Of a stretch of DNA of 64,000 nucleotides, positions 9,048-17,597 are shown one piece after another. The stretch lies in NCBI GenBank assembly GCA_900768915.1, contig CAAGEQ010000022.1, positions 27,660 to 91,659 of the forward strand. Direction: 5' to 3'. The stretch comes from Candidatus Gastranaerophilales bacterium. GTDB lineage: Bacteria > Cyanobacteriota > Vampirovibrionia > Gastranaerophilales > Gastranaerophilaceae. Under the pieces are notes generated by a model. That model was not told where the DNA came from. It saw only the letters and a list, made by a program, of their open reading frames with translations, and ran no database searches. The translations under genes were made by a program, and so were the position numbers. The first letter of the stretch is position 1; each line of letters begins with the position of its first letter.

Positions 9048-9374
9048 ATGAACACAGTTGTTATAGTAGGTAGAGCAGGTAGAGATGCTGAAATCAAATA
9101 TTATGAATCAGGTAAATCAAGAGCAACATTTTCTCTTGCCGTAAATAGATGGGATAGCAAAACATCTTCAGAAGTAACTGATTGGTTCAACATTGAAGTT
9201 TGGGATAAACAAGCAGAATTTGCTAGCAACTACTTAAAAAAAGGTAGATTAGCAGCAATTGAAGGTCGTATCAGAACAAGCAACTGGACAGACCAAGCAG
9301 GTGAAAGCAGACAATCATACATTGTAACTGCTACAAATATTAAACTATTAGGTTCAAAGAAAGACGCAGAATAA
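9048..9374 (+). CDS. ssb: Single-stranded DNA-binding protein, short form
   Basis: SSB coats single-stranded DNA in replication and repair. The 108 residues are essentially one OB fold: M-N-T-V-V-I-V-G-R-A-G-R-D-A-E, F-S-L-A-V-N-R-W and L-A-A-I-E-G-R-I. The disordered tail and acidic D-D-D-I-P-F-like tip, which bind partner proteins in most bacteria, are absent; the protein stops at S-K-K-D-A-E. Tail-less SSBs occur in cyanobacteria, which fits the proposed lineage. A strong AAGGAG precedes the start. The stop overlaps the next ATG by one base (TAATG), so translation is probably coupled. Confidence 0.95.
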   Translation: MNTVVIVGRAGRDAEIKYYESGKSRATFSLAVNRWDSKTSSEVTDWFNIEVWDKQAEFASNYLKKGRLAAIEGRIRTSNWTDQAGESRQSYIVTATNIKLLGSKKDAE

Positions 9375-10696
9375 TGATAATCTCTAATTTGGTTGGTATT
9401 ATAGCCGATGATTTAACAGGTGCCAATGATACAGCATTACAGTTCAAAAAATGCAATGCAAAAACTAAAATATTATTGGACTATTCAATACCGCCAGAAA
9501 ATGATTTAAGCACAGAAATTTGGGCTATTTCAACCGAGTCAAGAAACATTTCTGCTGAACAAGCAGAAGCAAGAATGCTTGAAACTATTGAAAACCTAAA
9601 TAAAAATCTTAATCTTGAATATTTTTATAAAAAAATCGATTCTACTCTTAGAGGAAACATTGCAAGAGAGACCTTAACGATGGTTAAAACTCTAAACTAT
9701 GACGCAGCAATTGTTATACCAGCATTTCCATCAGAAGGTAGAATTACAGTAGGTGGATACCATTTATCAAAAGGTACTCCAATTGGTCGTACAGAAATGG
9801 CTAGGGATCCACATTCACCTATTACAGAGTCTTACGTTCCATCTCTTTTTAAAAACCAATTAAAAGAAGATGAACAAAATATGGTTGGGTTAATTGGACT
9901 AAAAACTATTATGAATGGTGCAGGTCCAATTCTTATAAAAATAAATGAACTTATAAAAGAAGGTAAGAAACTCATAATTGCAGATTCTGCAAGTTCTGTT
10001 GATATTGAACAAGTTGTACTTGCTATTAATAAATCTAACTATAAAATACTACCTGCAGGAACTGCTGCCACTGGTAGTATTTTAGCAAAATTGTGGCTAC
10101 CCGAAGATGATATAACAGAAAAAAACGAACAAATTATTATGCCTCAAATGCCTAATTTAATAATATCTGGTAGTGCTACACAAATAAATTCTAATCAAAT
10201 TGAACAATTAGACAAAACTTATGATTTTGATAATATCCATACACTACCTTTGACTGTTGAAATGGTGTTAAATGGAATAAATGATGATTTTGTGAATGAT
10301 ATAGTAAGCCAACTATCTAGTGGTGATACGGTTGTTATACATTCTTCTAAATTATTAGAAAACTTTGACGGTTTCTCTGATGATTCACTAAGAGGTGAAC
10401 TATCAAGAGCAAATTTAGCAAGCAAAATTACAGATTATCTTGCAGAGTTAACAAAAGCAATTACAGATAAAATAAAAGTACTTTTAATCACACTTGGTGG
10501 TGAAACATCTTACAAATGTTGTAATGCAATATCAGCGAAAGAACTAATTATGAAAGATGAAGTTGCACCTGCAATTGCACTTTGTGTAGATTACAAAAAC
10601 CAATGGATTATTACAAAATCAGGTAATCTTGGTAATCCTAAAACACTTATTGAAATATTAAAATACGTAGAAAAACATGAACAAATACCAGAATAA
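9374..10696 (+). CDS. Four-carbon acid sugar kinase family protein (DUF1537)
   Basis: The 440-residue protein fits the DUF1537 sugar-acid kinase family (OtnK/DtnK), which phosphorylates D-erythronate, D-threonate or similar acids. The N-terminal half has G-I-I-A-D-D-L-T-G-A-N-D-T and K-K-I-D-S-T-L-R-G-N. The middle has P-A-F-P-S-E-G-R. The C-terminal nucleotide-binding half has L-L-I-T-L-G-G-E-T-S. It is coupled to ssb by a TAATG overlap and overlaps pdxA by 20 bp. Kinase plus PdxA-type dehydrogenase matches the D-threonate/D-erythronate pathway to DHAP. Its substrate cannot be told from sequence. Confidence 0.93.
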   Translation: MIISNLVGIIADDLTGANDTALQFKKCNAKTKILLDYSIPPENDLSTEIWAISTESRNISAEQAEARMLETIENLNKNLNLEYFYKKIDSTLRGNIARETLTMVKTLNYDAAIVIPAFPSEGRITVGGYHLSKGTPIGRTEMARDPHSPITESYVPSLFKNQLKEDEQNMVGLIGLKTIMNGAGPILIKINELIKEGKKLIIADSASSVDIEQVVLAINKSNYKILPAGTAATGSILAKLWLPEDDITEKNEQIIMPQMPNLIISGSATQINSNQIEQLDKTYDFDNIHTLPLTVEMVLNGINDDFVNDIVSQLSSGDTVVIHSSKLLENFDGFSDDSLRGELSRANLASKITDYLAELTKAITDKIKVLLITLGGETSYKCCNAISAKELIMKDEVAPAIALCVDYKNQWIITKSGNLGNPKTLIEILKYVEKHEQIPE

Positions 10697-11603
10697 AATT
10701 GCAATTACAACCGGAGATATTAATGGCATAGGCACTGAAATAACAATCAAAGCCTTGAACAACCTTAATGTTCCCAACGATAAAATTGTAATAATTACAA
10801 ATAAACAAAATTTTGAAACATACGACAAACTAAACAATAATTATGAAATTATTGACATAGATTTTAATGGTCAAGTTGAATACGGACAATTAACAAAAGA
10901 ATCTGGAGAATATTCATTCAAATGCTTAAAAAAAGCTTGCGAGATAAAACCAAAAGCAATCGTTACTGCACCTATTTCAAAAGAAGCATTCTATCTTGCA
11001 GGACACAAGTTTAATGGACAAACAGAAGTACTTGAGCATTATCTTGCACATGATAGTCAAAAGGCTGAAATGCTATTTGTATCAAAAGGATTTAATGTTT
11101 TATTATTAACAAGACATTGTGCTTTAAAAGATATAAATATTACTGAAAATTTGATTATAGAAAAAGTTCTTCGATTAAATGAATTTTTCAAACAACATTA
11201 TAAAATTCAAACACCTAATTTTGCTCTATGTTCACTAAATCCTCATGCCGGAGAAAGTGGAATATTAGGAACAGAAGAATTAGAAACAATCATACCTGCT
11301 GTAGAAAAATTACATAAAAAAGGTATCAATATAACAAAACCATTGCCATCAGACACATTGTTTGTTGATGCAGCAAAAAATTATTTCAATAATCAAAATG
11401 CACCTTACGATTGTTATATAGCAATGTATCATGATCAAGGACTTATCCCAATAAAAACTGTTGCTAGCGACAAAACAGTAAATATGACTATCGGATTGGA
11501 TATTATAAGAACATCTCCGTCACACGGGACTGCTTTTGATATAGCAGGTAAAAATATTGCAAATCCATCATCTATGATAGAAGCAATAAAATGTGTTTTA
11601 TAA
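10677..11603 (+). CDS. pdxA: PdxA-family 4-phosphate dehydrogenase
   Basis: The 308-residue protein has the family landmarks: I-T-T-G-D-I-N-G-I-G near the start, T-R-H-C-A-L, the metal-site motifs S-L-N-P-H-A-G-E and M-Y-H-D-Q-G-L-I-P, and T-S-P-S-H-G-T-A-F-D near the end. PdxA oxidises and decarboxylates 4-phosphohydroxy-L-threonine for vitamin B6. The PdxA2 branch does the same with 4-phospho-D-threonate. Lying directly behind a DUF1537 kinase, with a 20-bp overlap, favours the PdxA2 role or a shared role. B6 synthesis is not excluded, since no other pdx gene is visible. Confidence 0.93.
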   Translation: MNKYQNKIAITTGDINGIGTEITIKALNNLNVPNDKIVIITNKQNFETYDKLNNNYEIIDIDFNGQVEYGQLTKESGEYSFKCLKKACEIKPKAIVTAPISKEAFYLAGHKFNGQTEVLEHYLAHDSQKAEMLFVSKGFNVLLLTRHCALKDINITENLIIEKVLRLNEFFKQHYKIQTPNFALCSLNPHAGESGILGTEELETIIPAVEKLHKKGINITKPLPSDTLFVDAAKNYFNNQNAPYDCYIAMYHDQGLIPIKTVASDKTVNMTIGLDIIRTSPSHGTAFDIAGKNIANPSSMIEAIKCVL

Positions 11604-11642
11604 TATAACAGAAAGAGATAAAATATCCCCTTCTGCTATATT
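11602..11642. terminator. Hairpin between convergent genes
   Basis: AATATA-A-CAGAA pairs with TTCTG-C-TATATT, 11 pairs with one A/C mismatch, around a 17-base loop. It overlaps the pdxA stop codon and lies just before the end of the radical SAM gene. There is no long T-run, so termination is only probable. Confidence 0.4.
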
Positions 11643-11646
11643 GTCA

Positions 11647-12480
11647 TTACCAATCAATATCAACACTAAACATTTTTTCTTTGTTTTTCATGCAAGAAGA
11701 ACAATATGGAGTTTCTAAGCGAACACTTTTAGAAAAATCTGTAAAATCACTCCCCATTCTACCTCTATAATCATTTGCTAAAAATGGACACGAAAATATA
11801 CCATTTCTAGTCAATGTTCTACTTGTCATACAATCAAAACTACCTTGTATATCAGAAATTTCTGATATACTACCATCACACCATTCATTAATTTGAATAA
11901 TGGCATTTTCTATTCCACTATCAATCAATTGCTGTTGAAAAGCAGAAATAATTTTACTATGTTCTTCTTTATAATAATTTGAAACACAAATAATATTAGT
12001 AAAATTATATTTATCTAAACATTTTAATGCAAACATATTTTGGCGATACGAACCCCTAAAACGAATACTATCATTTTTCACCTCGTTAAAATGAGCAAAC
12101 GATATTTTAAATAATATTTGATTATTAGATTCCATTTCAACATTTTTCAAAAATCTTGCTTTTTTTTCATTAATAAATGTAGCATTAGTAAAAATACATA
12201 CATTAGATTTTTTCAAACAAATTCTTAAAATCGTATTAAAATCTGGGTGAGTCATTGGCTCAGCACCTGTTAAATATATACAATTCAAATTATTTTCTTT
12301 CAATTGTTCTAATGATTTTTTTACCAAATCTAATTTAATAAAATCTTTTACACTTTTTGAAAATGGAAAATTTATAAAACATTCCTTACAACGTTTATTA
12401 CAATTTTTTTCTGTCAACTCTATAAAAACATCATTTAATTCTTTCAATTCACTAATTGGTGAAACACATATACTAGCCAT
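11647..12480 (-). CDS. Radical SAM protein, SPASM-like C-terminus
   Basis: The 277-residue protein carries the radical SAM [4Fe-4S] motif C27-x3-C31-x2-C34, then Y-L-T-G-A-E-P-M-T-H as the GGE/SAM-binding strand variant. The C-terminal part has several cysteines (around W-C-D, D-C-M, S-C-P-F and P-Y-C-S-S-C) consistent with a second cluster, as in SPASM or twitch proteins that modify peptides or act in maturation. No substrate peptide gene is evident next to it. A strong AGGAGG precedes the start. It sits 96 bp downstream of nadK on the same strand. The exact reaction is unknown. Confidence 0.88.
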   Translation of the reverse strand: MASICVSPISELKELNDVFIELTEKNCNKRCKECFINFPFSKSVKDFIKLDLVKKSLEQLKENNLNCIYLTGAEPMTHPDFNTILRICLKKSNVCIFTNATFINEKKARFLKNVEMESNNQILFKISFAHFNEVKNDSIRFRGSYRQNMFALKCLDKYNFTNIICVSNYYKEEHSKIISAFQQQLIDSGIENAIIQINEWCDGSISEISDIQGSFDCMTSRTLTRNGIFSCPFLANDYRGRMGSDFTDFSKSVRLETPYCSSCMKNKEKMFSVDIDW

Positions 12481-12576
12481 AAATCCTCCTTTATTTATAT
12501 ATTATCGTTATAAAATAAAAAAGATATTAGCCAATTAGATATAAATAGAACTAGATGGAATAATATTTAGATAAAT

Positions 12577-13368
12577 TTACAAAGTCTTACATCCTGGGAA
12601 AACACCCCAATGTAATTTATTTCTTAAAATAGAATAAAAATTTTCATCTTTAGGGAATACTAATTTTGCTTTATACTCTGACAATTCAATATTAACTTCT
12701 TTCACATTAGTAACAGTTTCTTGTCCATCACAAGATACATCTAAGAATTCATCAACACTTTTAACAGAAATTTTTTCAGAAGATGGTATAACCAATGGTC
12801 TAGCCGTCATTGTATGAGCACAAATAGGCACAATAACAAATGCCTCTAATACGGGTGATAATATTGGACCTCCTGCAGATAACCCATAAGCGGTTGAACC
12901 TGTTGGAGTTGAAATAATAAGACCATCTGCAATATATTCACTAACCAATTTTTCATTTATAAATAAATTAAATTTTGATGTTCTAACTAAAGAATGCCCC
13001 TTTATTACAAAATCATTCAAAGCCATACAACCTGAGGATTTCAACATTATACGTTCTTGTACTACATAATCATTTGTTTCTATCATTCTTATCATAGCAT
13101 CTATCTCTTCAGGAGTTATAAGAGATAAAAAGCCCAATCTACCTAAATTTATACCCATTACAGGAGTGCCCGTTTTCGCAAAAAATCGAGAAGTTTTAAG
13201 CATTGTCCCATCACCACCAACAGCACAAACAAAATTATAACCAGTCTTTAATTTATCGATATCTAATATTTCATAATCAAGACCAGACTTTTCAAATTTG
13301 GTTACTATTTGTTCTAAAACTATTTTTGTTTCTGAAATTGATTTATTTAAAACTACTGCAATTTTCAT
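12577..13368 (-). CDS. nadK: NAD kinase
   Basis: NadK phosphorylates NAD to NADP. The 263-residue protein has G-G-D-G-T at 51-55, G-I-N-L-G-R-L-G-F-L, the conserved S-T-P-T-G-S-T-A-Y motif, and P-I-C-A-H-T-M-T-A-R-P in the C-terminal all-beta domain. Length is normal for the short bacterial form. It begins 8 bp after the TPR protein gene and may be co-transcribed with it and the MBL-fold gene. Confidence 0.97.
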   Translation of the reverse strand: MKIAVVLNKSISETKIVLEQIVTKFEKSGLDYEILDIDKLKTGYNFVCAVGGDGTMLKTSRFFAKTGTPVMGINLGRLGFLSLITPEEIDAMIRMIETNDYVVQERIMLKSSGCMALNDFVIKGHSLVRTSKFNLFINEKLVSEYIADGLIISTPTGSTAYGLSAGGPILSPVLEAFVIVPICAHTMTARPLVIPSSEKISVKSVDEFLDVSCDGQETVTNVKEVNIELSEYKAKLVFPKDENFYSILRNKLHWGVFPGCKTL

Positions 13369-13376
13369 AATCTTCC

Positions 13377-15728
13377 TTATACAACATCCTTATAATTTAT
13401 CATCATTTTTTTAGTATACATCATATATCTACGTGCTTCTTCATTTTTAGGGTTTATATCATAGGCCCTTGTAAAATCAACGTGTGCTTTTTCATAATTC
13501 TGTAAGATTAAATATGCCATACCCCTATTAAAATATGCATTTTCACAATTATTATCAACATCAATTACTTTTGAACAATCTTCAATTGCTCCTTTATAAT
13601 CTTTCAAAATATATCTAATCGCACCTCTATTTGTTAATGCCCCAATATGATTAACATTCAATTCAATTGTTTTATTAAAACAATCTAATGCCTCTTTATA
13701 ATTTGTTTGTTGATAATATATTAAACCCTTATTATAAAAGGTATCAGAATCTTTTGGATTAATTTTTATAGCCATATCTAAATCAGCCAATGCTAATTTT
13801 AGTTTACCTTGTCGAGAATATATCAATCCTCTACCAATGTATGCTTGATAACAAGTTGCATCAAATTCTATAGCCTTTGTATAATTCGAAATTGCTGCTT
13901 TAAAATTTTTCAACTGTTCTTCTACAACGGCTTTATTATAATAAAATTTTGCATTATCTGGAGCAATAGAAATTGCTTTTGTAAAATCTGCCAATGCATT
14001 TTGCAATCTATCAGCATTATATTCTGCTATACCTCTATTATAATAAATTTCAGAGGAACGTGGCGACAAGACAAGAGCCTTATTATAATCCTCAATTGCC
14101 CCATTAAAATCAGAATTATTCATTTTTAAAACAGCACGACTATTATAACATTTCACATAATTGCTATCTAACTCTAATGCTTTTGTATAATCATTTTCTG
14201 CATTTTTAGTTTGACCTAATTTTTCGTAAACTAATCCTCTGTTATAATATGCATCTTTTTTCTTATTATCACATTCAATACATTTAGAAAACGCAACTAT
14301 AGCATTTTGGTAATCTTTTAAATTGATACAATCAACACCAATTGCAAAATATATTTTATAATCAGCAGATGTACCTGTAAGAACTTTATCATAATGATAT
14401 ATAGCAGATTTATAATCCTTTAATTTATCATTAATCAATCCTAAATTTGTATTTGTATCAACATCATTTGGAACAAACGTTAATACTTTATTAAAATCTT
14501 CTTTTGCTTCCAAATACTTTCCTAACTTCATATAGGAAAGTCCTCTATTATAGAAAGCCTCTTTCGATTTAGGATTTAACTCTATTGCCTTTGTAAAATT
14601 TTCAATTGCAGAATTATAATCATTATAATATTCAGATTTAATATTTCCACAAGCAATATATGCATAATCAGACGGTTTTATACCAATTGCTTTTCTTAAA
14701 TCATCTAATGCACCATTTGTATCGTTTATTCTATATTTTGAAATAGCACGATTAAAATATGCACCCTCATGCATTGGTTTATAATCTAATACAAAATTAA
14801 ATTCTTTTATTGCATCTAAATATAGTCCTTTTTGCATATAAATTGTTGCACGTTTATAATACAAAGATAAATTTGTATTATCTTTATTTATTTTTTCATT
14901 TATTGCAACTATATCTTTGTCTTTATATATATCAACAACATTTTCAGTTTGAGGTACTACAACTTTATTTAAATTGTCATCTAAGACTTTAGGTTGTTCA
15001 TCTTTTTTTTTGACTTCTTCTTTGGTTATTTTAGGTGTAACTTCTTTCTTTTCTACATTTTCTGAATTATCTTTTTGAACAGAAACAACTTTTTCTTCTA
15101 CAACTTTTTCAGTTTTACTTTCTTCTTGTTTTGCAGAAATACTAGGTGTTTCTGACTTGTTAACGGTTCTATATACAGCATTAGAATTTTCAATAGATTC
15201 ATCTAACAAACTGGCAGTAATGCCATCTTTCATCATATTGTTTAAGTCTTCTTTTAAAACTTTTTTCTCAACATTTTTTGAATTTACATGTTTAATTTGT
15301 TCTTGTTGAACAACAACATTATTTGCAATTTCTTTTTTTGATAATTCTAAATTTATCTCTTTTGGAATAACTTCATTTTTTTTATTAACTATATCTGTTT
15401 TTGTAATATTTTTTTCTTTTTGTGAAACATTTTTTGTTAAAATTTTATTGTTATTAAAAACTTCTTCAATTTGTTTTGAACCTTTTGATAATGTTTCAAA
15501 ACTCTTTAAATATGAATAACTATTATTTACAGAAAATTCTTTATTTTTATCATACGTTAAAAAATAAAAGAATAACTGTTCATCTATAATTTCATTAACA
15601 TCATCATTTGTTAAATCAAATACTACATCAAATGGTTCTTCTTCAAGATAATCAAATGTTTCAGCACCAACAACACCTGAAAACATTACCAACGATAATA
15701 ACAAAGAAATTATATATTTTTTTTTCAT
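13377..15728 (-). CDS. Exported protein with about 14 tetratricopeptide repeats
   Basis: I place the start at the ATG at 15728 (783 residues). It opens with M-K-K-K-Y and a hydrophobic signal peptide ending near V-V-G-A; longer forms starting at 15740 or at a TTG at 15758 would bury the signal. Residues of about 25-270 are a Lys/Glu/Val-rich linker of low complexity. Residues of about 270-770 hold about 14 consecutive TPR units with the usual Y-x-x-N-R-G pattern and an N-P turn. TPR arrays are protein-binding scaffolds, and the signal peptide points to the periplasm or outer membrane. Partners are unknown. It lies between the MBL hydrolase gene and nadK on the same strand. Confidence 0.9.
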   Translation of the reverse strand: MKKKYIISLLLSLVMFSGVVGAETFDYLEEEPFDVVFDLTNDDVNEIIDEQLFFYFLTYDKNKEFSVNNSYSYLKSFETLSKGSKQIEEVFNNNKILTKNVSQKEKNITKTDIVNKKNEVIPKEINLELSKKEIANNVVVQQEQIKHVNSKNVEKKVLKEDLNNMMKDGITASLLDESIENSNAVYRTVNKSETPSISAKQEESKTEKVVEEKVVSVQKDNSENVEKKEVTPKITKEEVKKKDEQPKVLDDNLNKVVVPQTENVVDIYKDKDIVAINEKINKDNTNLSLYYKRATIYMQKGLYLDAIKEFNFVLDYKPMHEGAYFNRAISKYRINDTNGALDDLRKAIGIKPSDYAYIACGNIKSEYYNDYNSAIENFTKAIELNPKSKEAFYNRGLSYMKLGKYLEAKEDFNKVLTFVPNDVDTNTNLGLINDKLKDYKSAIYHYDKVLTGTSADYKIYFAIGVDCINLKDYQNAIVAFSKCIECDNKKKDAYYNRGLVYEKLGQTKNAENDYTKALELDSNYVKCYNSRAVLKMNNSDFNGAIEDYNKALVLSPRSSEIYYNRGIAEYNADRLQNALADFTKAISIAPDNAKFYYNKAVVEEQLKNFKAAISNYTKAIEFDATCYQAYIGRGLIYSRQGKLKLALADLDMAIKINPKDSDTFYNKGLIYYQQTNYKEALDCFNKTIELNVNHIGALTNRGAIRYILKDYKGAIEDCSKVIDVDNNCENAYFNRGMAYLILQNYEKAHVDFTRAYDINPKNEEARRYMMYTKKMMINYKDVV

Positions 15729-15747
15729 ATTAAAGCCCATACTTAAC

Positions 15748-16410
15748 TTATACTTCAATTGCCTCTTCTATCTTTAATACAACAGGTTTCTTACCAATAT
15801 CAGAAATCATCTTTTTAAATTCATCAACATTCGCTTCAACTTGTGGGAACGTATTATAATGCATTGGAATAACAATATCTGCATCAATCCATTTTGCTGC
15901 AATTACTGCATTGTCGATATCCATTGTAAAATGTCCTCCAATAGGTAACATAACAATATCAGGTTTATAAACTTCTGCTAATATTTTCATTTCCGAATTT
16001 AAACACGTATCTCCGGCATGAAAAATTCTTTTCCCCTCAATCTCAAATAAAAATCCTACTGGACAGCCAGTATAAGTACCATCATCAGCCGAACTAGAAT
16101 GAAACGCAGGTAAAGCAATTACTCTACCCCATTCATAATTTACCCAACCACCTAATGAAATACCATTAACACTAACACCATATCTTGAGCAATATTTTGC
16201 CAATTCAAAAACTGCTGTAATAACTGCCCCAGTTTTCATTGCAATTTGTGGTGCTTTACCTAAATGATCAGCATGTCCATGAGTTACAAAAATATCTGTT
16301 GTTTTTGAATAATCATAATCTGGACATTTTACCAAAAATGGATCTATCAAAATTTTATAACCATTTGTGTCTATCTCAAACGCACTATGACCTAAATATT
16401 TAATATTCAT
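15748..16410 (-). CDS. UPF0173 metal-dependent hydrolase, MBL fold
   Basis: The 220-residue protein has the zinc motif H44-x-H46-x-D48-H49 (T-H-G-H-A-D-H) and later metal ligands in F-H-A-G-D-T and P-M-H-Y-N-T. The start M-N-I-K-Y-L-G-H-S-A is typical of UPF0173. The family is widespread and its substrate is not settled. It is cytoplasmic, with no signal peptide. It is upstream of and probably co-transcribed with the TPR protein gene and nadK, and divergent from ribD. Confidence 0.93.
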   Translation of the reverse strand: MNIKYLGHSAFEIDTNGYKILIDPFLVKCPDYDYSKTTDIFVTHGHADHLGKAPQIAMKTGAVITAVFELAKYCSRYGVSVNGISLGGWVNYEWGRVIALPAFHSSSADDGTYTGCPVGFLFEIEGKRIFHAGDTCLNSEMKILAEVYKPDIVMLPIGGHFTMDIDNAVIAAKWIDADIVIPMHYNTFPQVEANVDEFKKMISDIGKKPVVLKIEEAIEV

Positions 16411-16478
16411 TCTAACCTCGTATTATAATATTATTTATCACTATAAACTTACCTCTTAAATATTACCATTTTTTAGGT

Positions 16479-16484
16479 TAAAAT
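16479..16484 (+). promoter_or_regulatory. Possible -10 box placing ribD as leaderless
   Basis: TAAAAT ends 6 bases before the ribD ATG, the distance expected if transcription starts on the ATG itself. No ribosome binding site precedes the gene. No strong -35 box is present. Confidence 0.35.
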
Positions 16485-16490
16485 ACAAAT

Positions 16491-17549
16491 ATGGCAGATT
16501 ATGAAAAACTTATGAAAAAATGCATACAATTAGCAAAAAAAGGAGAAGGTAACACTGCACCTAATCCTATGGTTGGTTGTATTATATTAAACAAAAATAA
16601 CGAAATAATTTCGACTGGTTATCATCATAAATATGGTAAAAATCACGCAGAACGAGATGCACTTTTAAAACTTAAAAATGGTGAAGAAAAAGACGGTACC
16701 CTAATTGTAAACTTAGAACCTTGCTCACATTATGGAAAAACTCCACCTTGTGCAGATTTAATAGTTGAAAGAAAACTAAAAAAGGTTGTAATCGGTTGCA
16801 AAGATAACAATCCCAAAGTCAATGGTGGTGGCATTAAAAAATTAAAAGATGCAAATATTGAAATTGTCACAGGTGTATTAGAAAAAGAATGCAAAGAATT
16901 AAATAAAATATTTTTTACTAACATTGAAGAAAAAAGGACTTTTGTTGCACTAAAAACAGCAACTACAATAGACGGAAAAATCGCAACACACAATGGCGAT
17001 TCAAAATGGATAACTTCTAACAAATCCAGACTATACGGTAAAAAATTAAGGAAAAAATATTCGGCAATTTTAACAAGTGCTGAAACAGTAATTAAAGACA
17101 ATCCACAAATGTTGCATAAAACAAAAATCATTTTAGATAAGAGTTTACGAACAAACTTTAATTCAGAAATTTACAAAAATGGACATATAATCATTGCAAT
17201 CAATGAAAATAAAAATATTGAAAACATATCTATCCCAAGTAATGTAGAATTTTTGAAATGTAAAGTTTCAAATAACAATATTGATTTAAAAGACTTACTT
17301 TCAAAATTATTTGAGAAAAGAATAACATCAATATTTGTAGAAAGTGGTGGCACACTAAGTGGAAGTTTTATAAAAGAAAACCTAGTTGATACACTCTATC
17401 AATTTATTGCACCTAAAATAACAAACGACAACAATAGTAAATCTTGTTTTAACGGTGACAATATAAATTTTATTACCGAATGCAAAGAATACAAAGTTAA
17501 AACCATAAAAAAACTAGAACACGATATTTTTATAGAATATACAAAATAA
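16491..17549 (+). CDS. ribD: Bifunctional riboflavin deaminase/reductase RibD
   Basis: RibD carries out two steps of riboflavin synthesis: deamination of the pyrimidine intermediate, then reduction of its ribosyl side chain. The deaminase domain (about 1-145) has the zinc site H52-A-E54 and P-C78-S-H...P-P-C87. The reductase domain (about 150-352) has T-I-D-G-K-I-A, S-K-W-I-T and V-E-S-G-G-T-L-S-G. Length, 352 residues, is normal. Other rib genes are not adjacent, and no FMN riboswitch is visible upstream. No Shine-Dalgarno sequence precedes the ATG (see the -10 candidate). Confidence 0.96.
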   Translation: MADYEKLMKKCIQLAKKGEGNTAPNPMVGCIILNKNNEIISTGYHHKYGKNHAERDALLKLKNGEEKDGTLIVNLEPCSHYGKTPPCADLIVERKLKKVVIGCKDNNPKVNGGGIKKLKDANIEIVTGVLEKECKELNKIFFTNIEEKRTFVALKTATTIDGKIATHNGDSKWITSNKSRLYGKKLRKKYSAILTSAETVIKDNPQMLHKTKIILDKSLRTNFNSEIYKNGHIIIAINENKNIENISIPSNVEFLKCKVSNNNIDLKDLLSKLFEKRITSIFVESGGTLSGSFIKENLVDTLYQFIAPKITNDNNSKSCFNGDNINFITECKEYKVKTIKKLEHDIFIEYTK

Positions 17550-17578
17550 ATAAGGGGTGAAAAATTTCACCCCTTATT
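17549..17578. terminator. Bidirectional terminator between ribD and leuS
   Basis: AATAAGGGGTGAAA pairs perfectly with TTTCACCCCTTATT around a 2-base centre. It lies between the converging ends of ribD and leuS and could serve both strands. There is no long T-run. Confidence 0.7.
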
Positions 17579-17597
17579 CATTATCAAATTATATAAT

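Noticed and set aside
15729..15758. Longer N-terminus of the TPR protein from a TTG at 15758
   Set aside because: It would overlap the upstream gene and place ten polar residues before a clear signal peptide starting at 15728.
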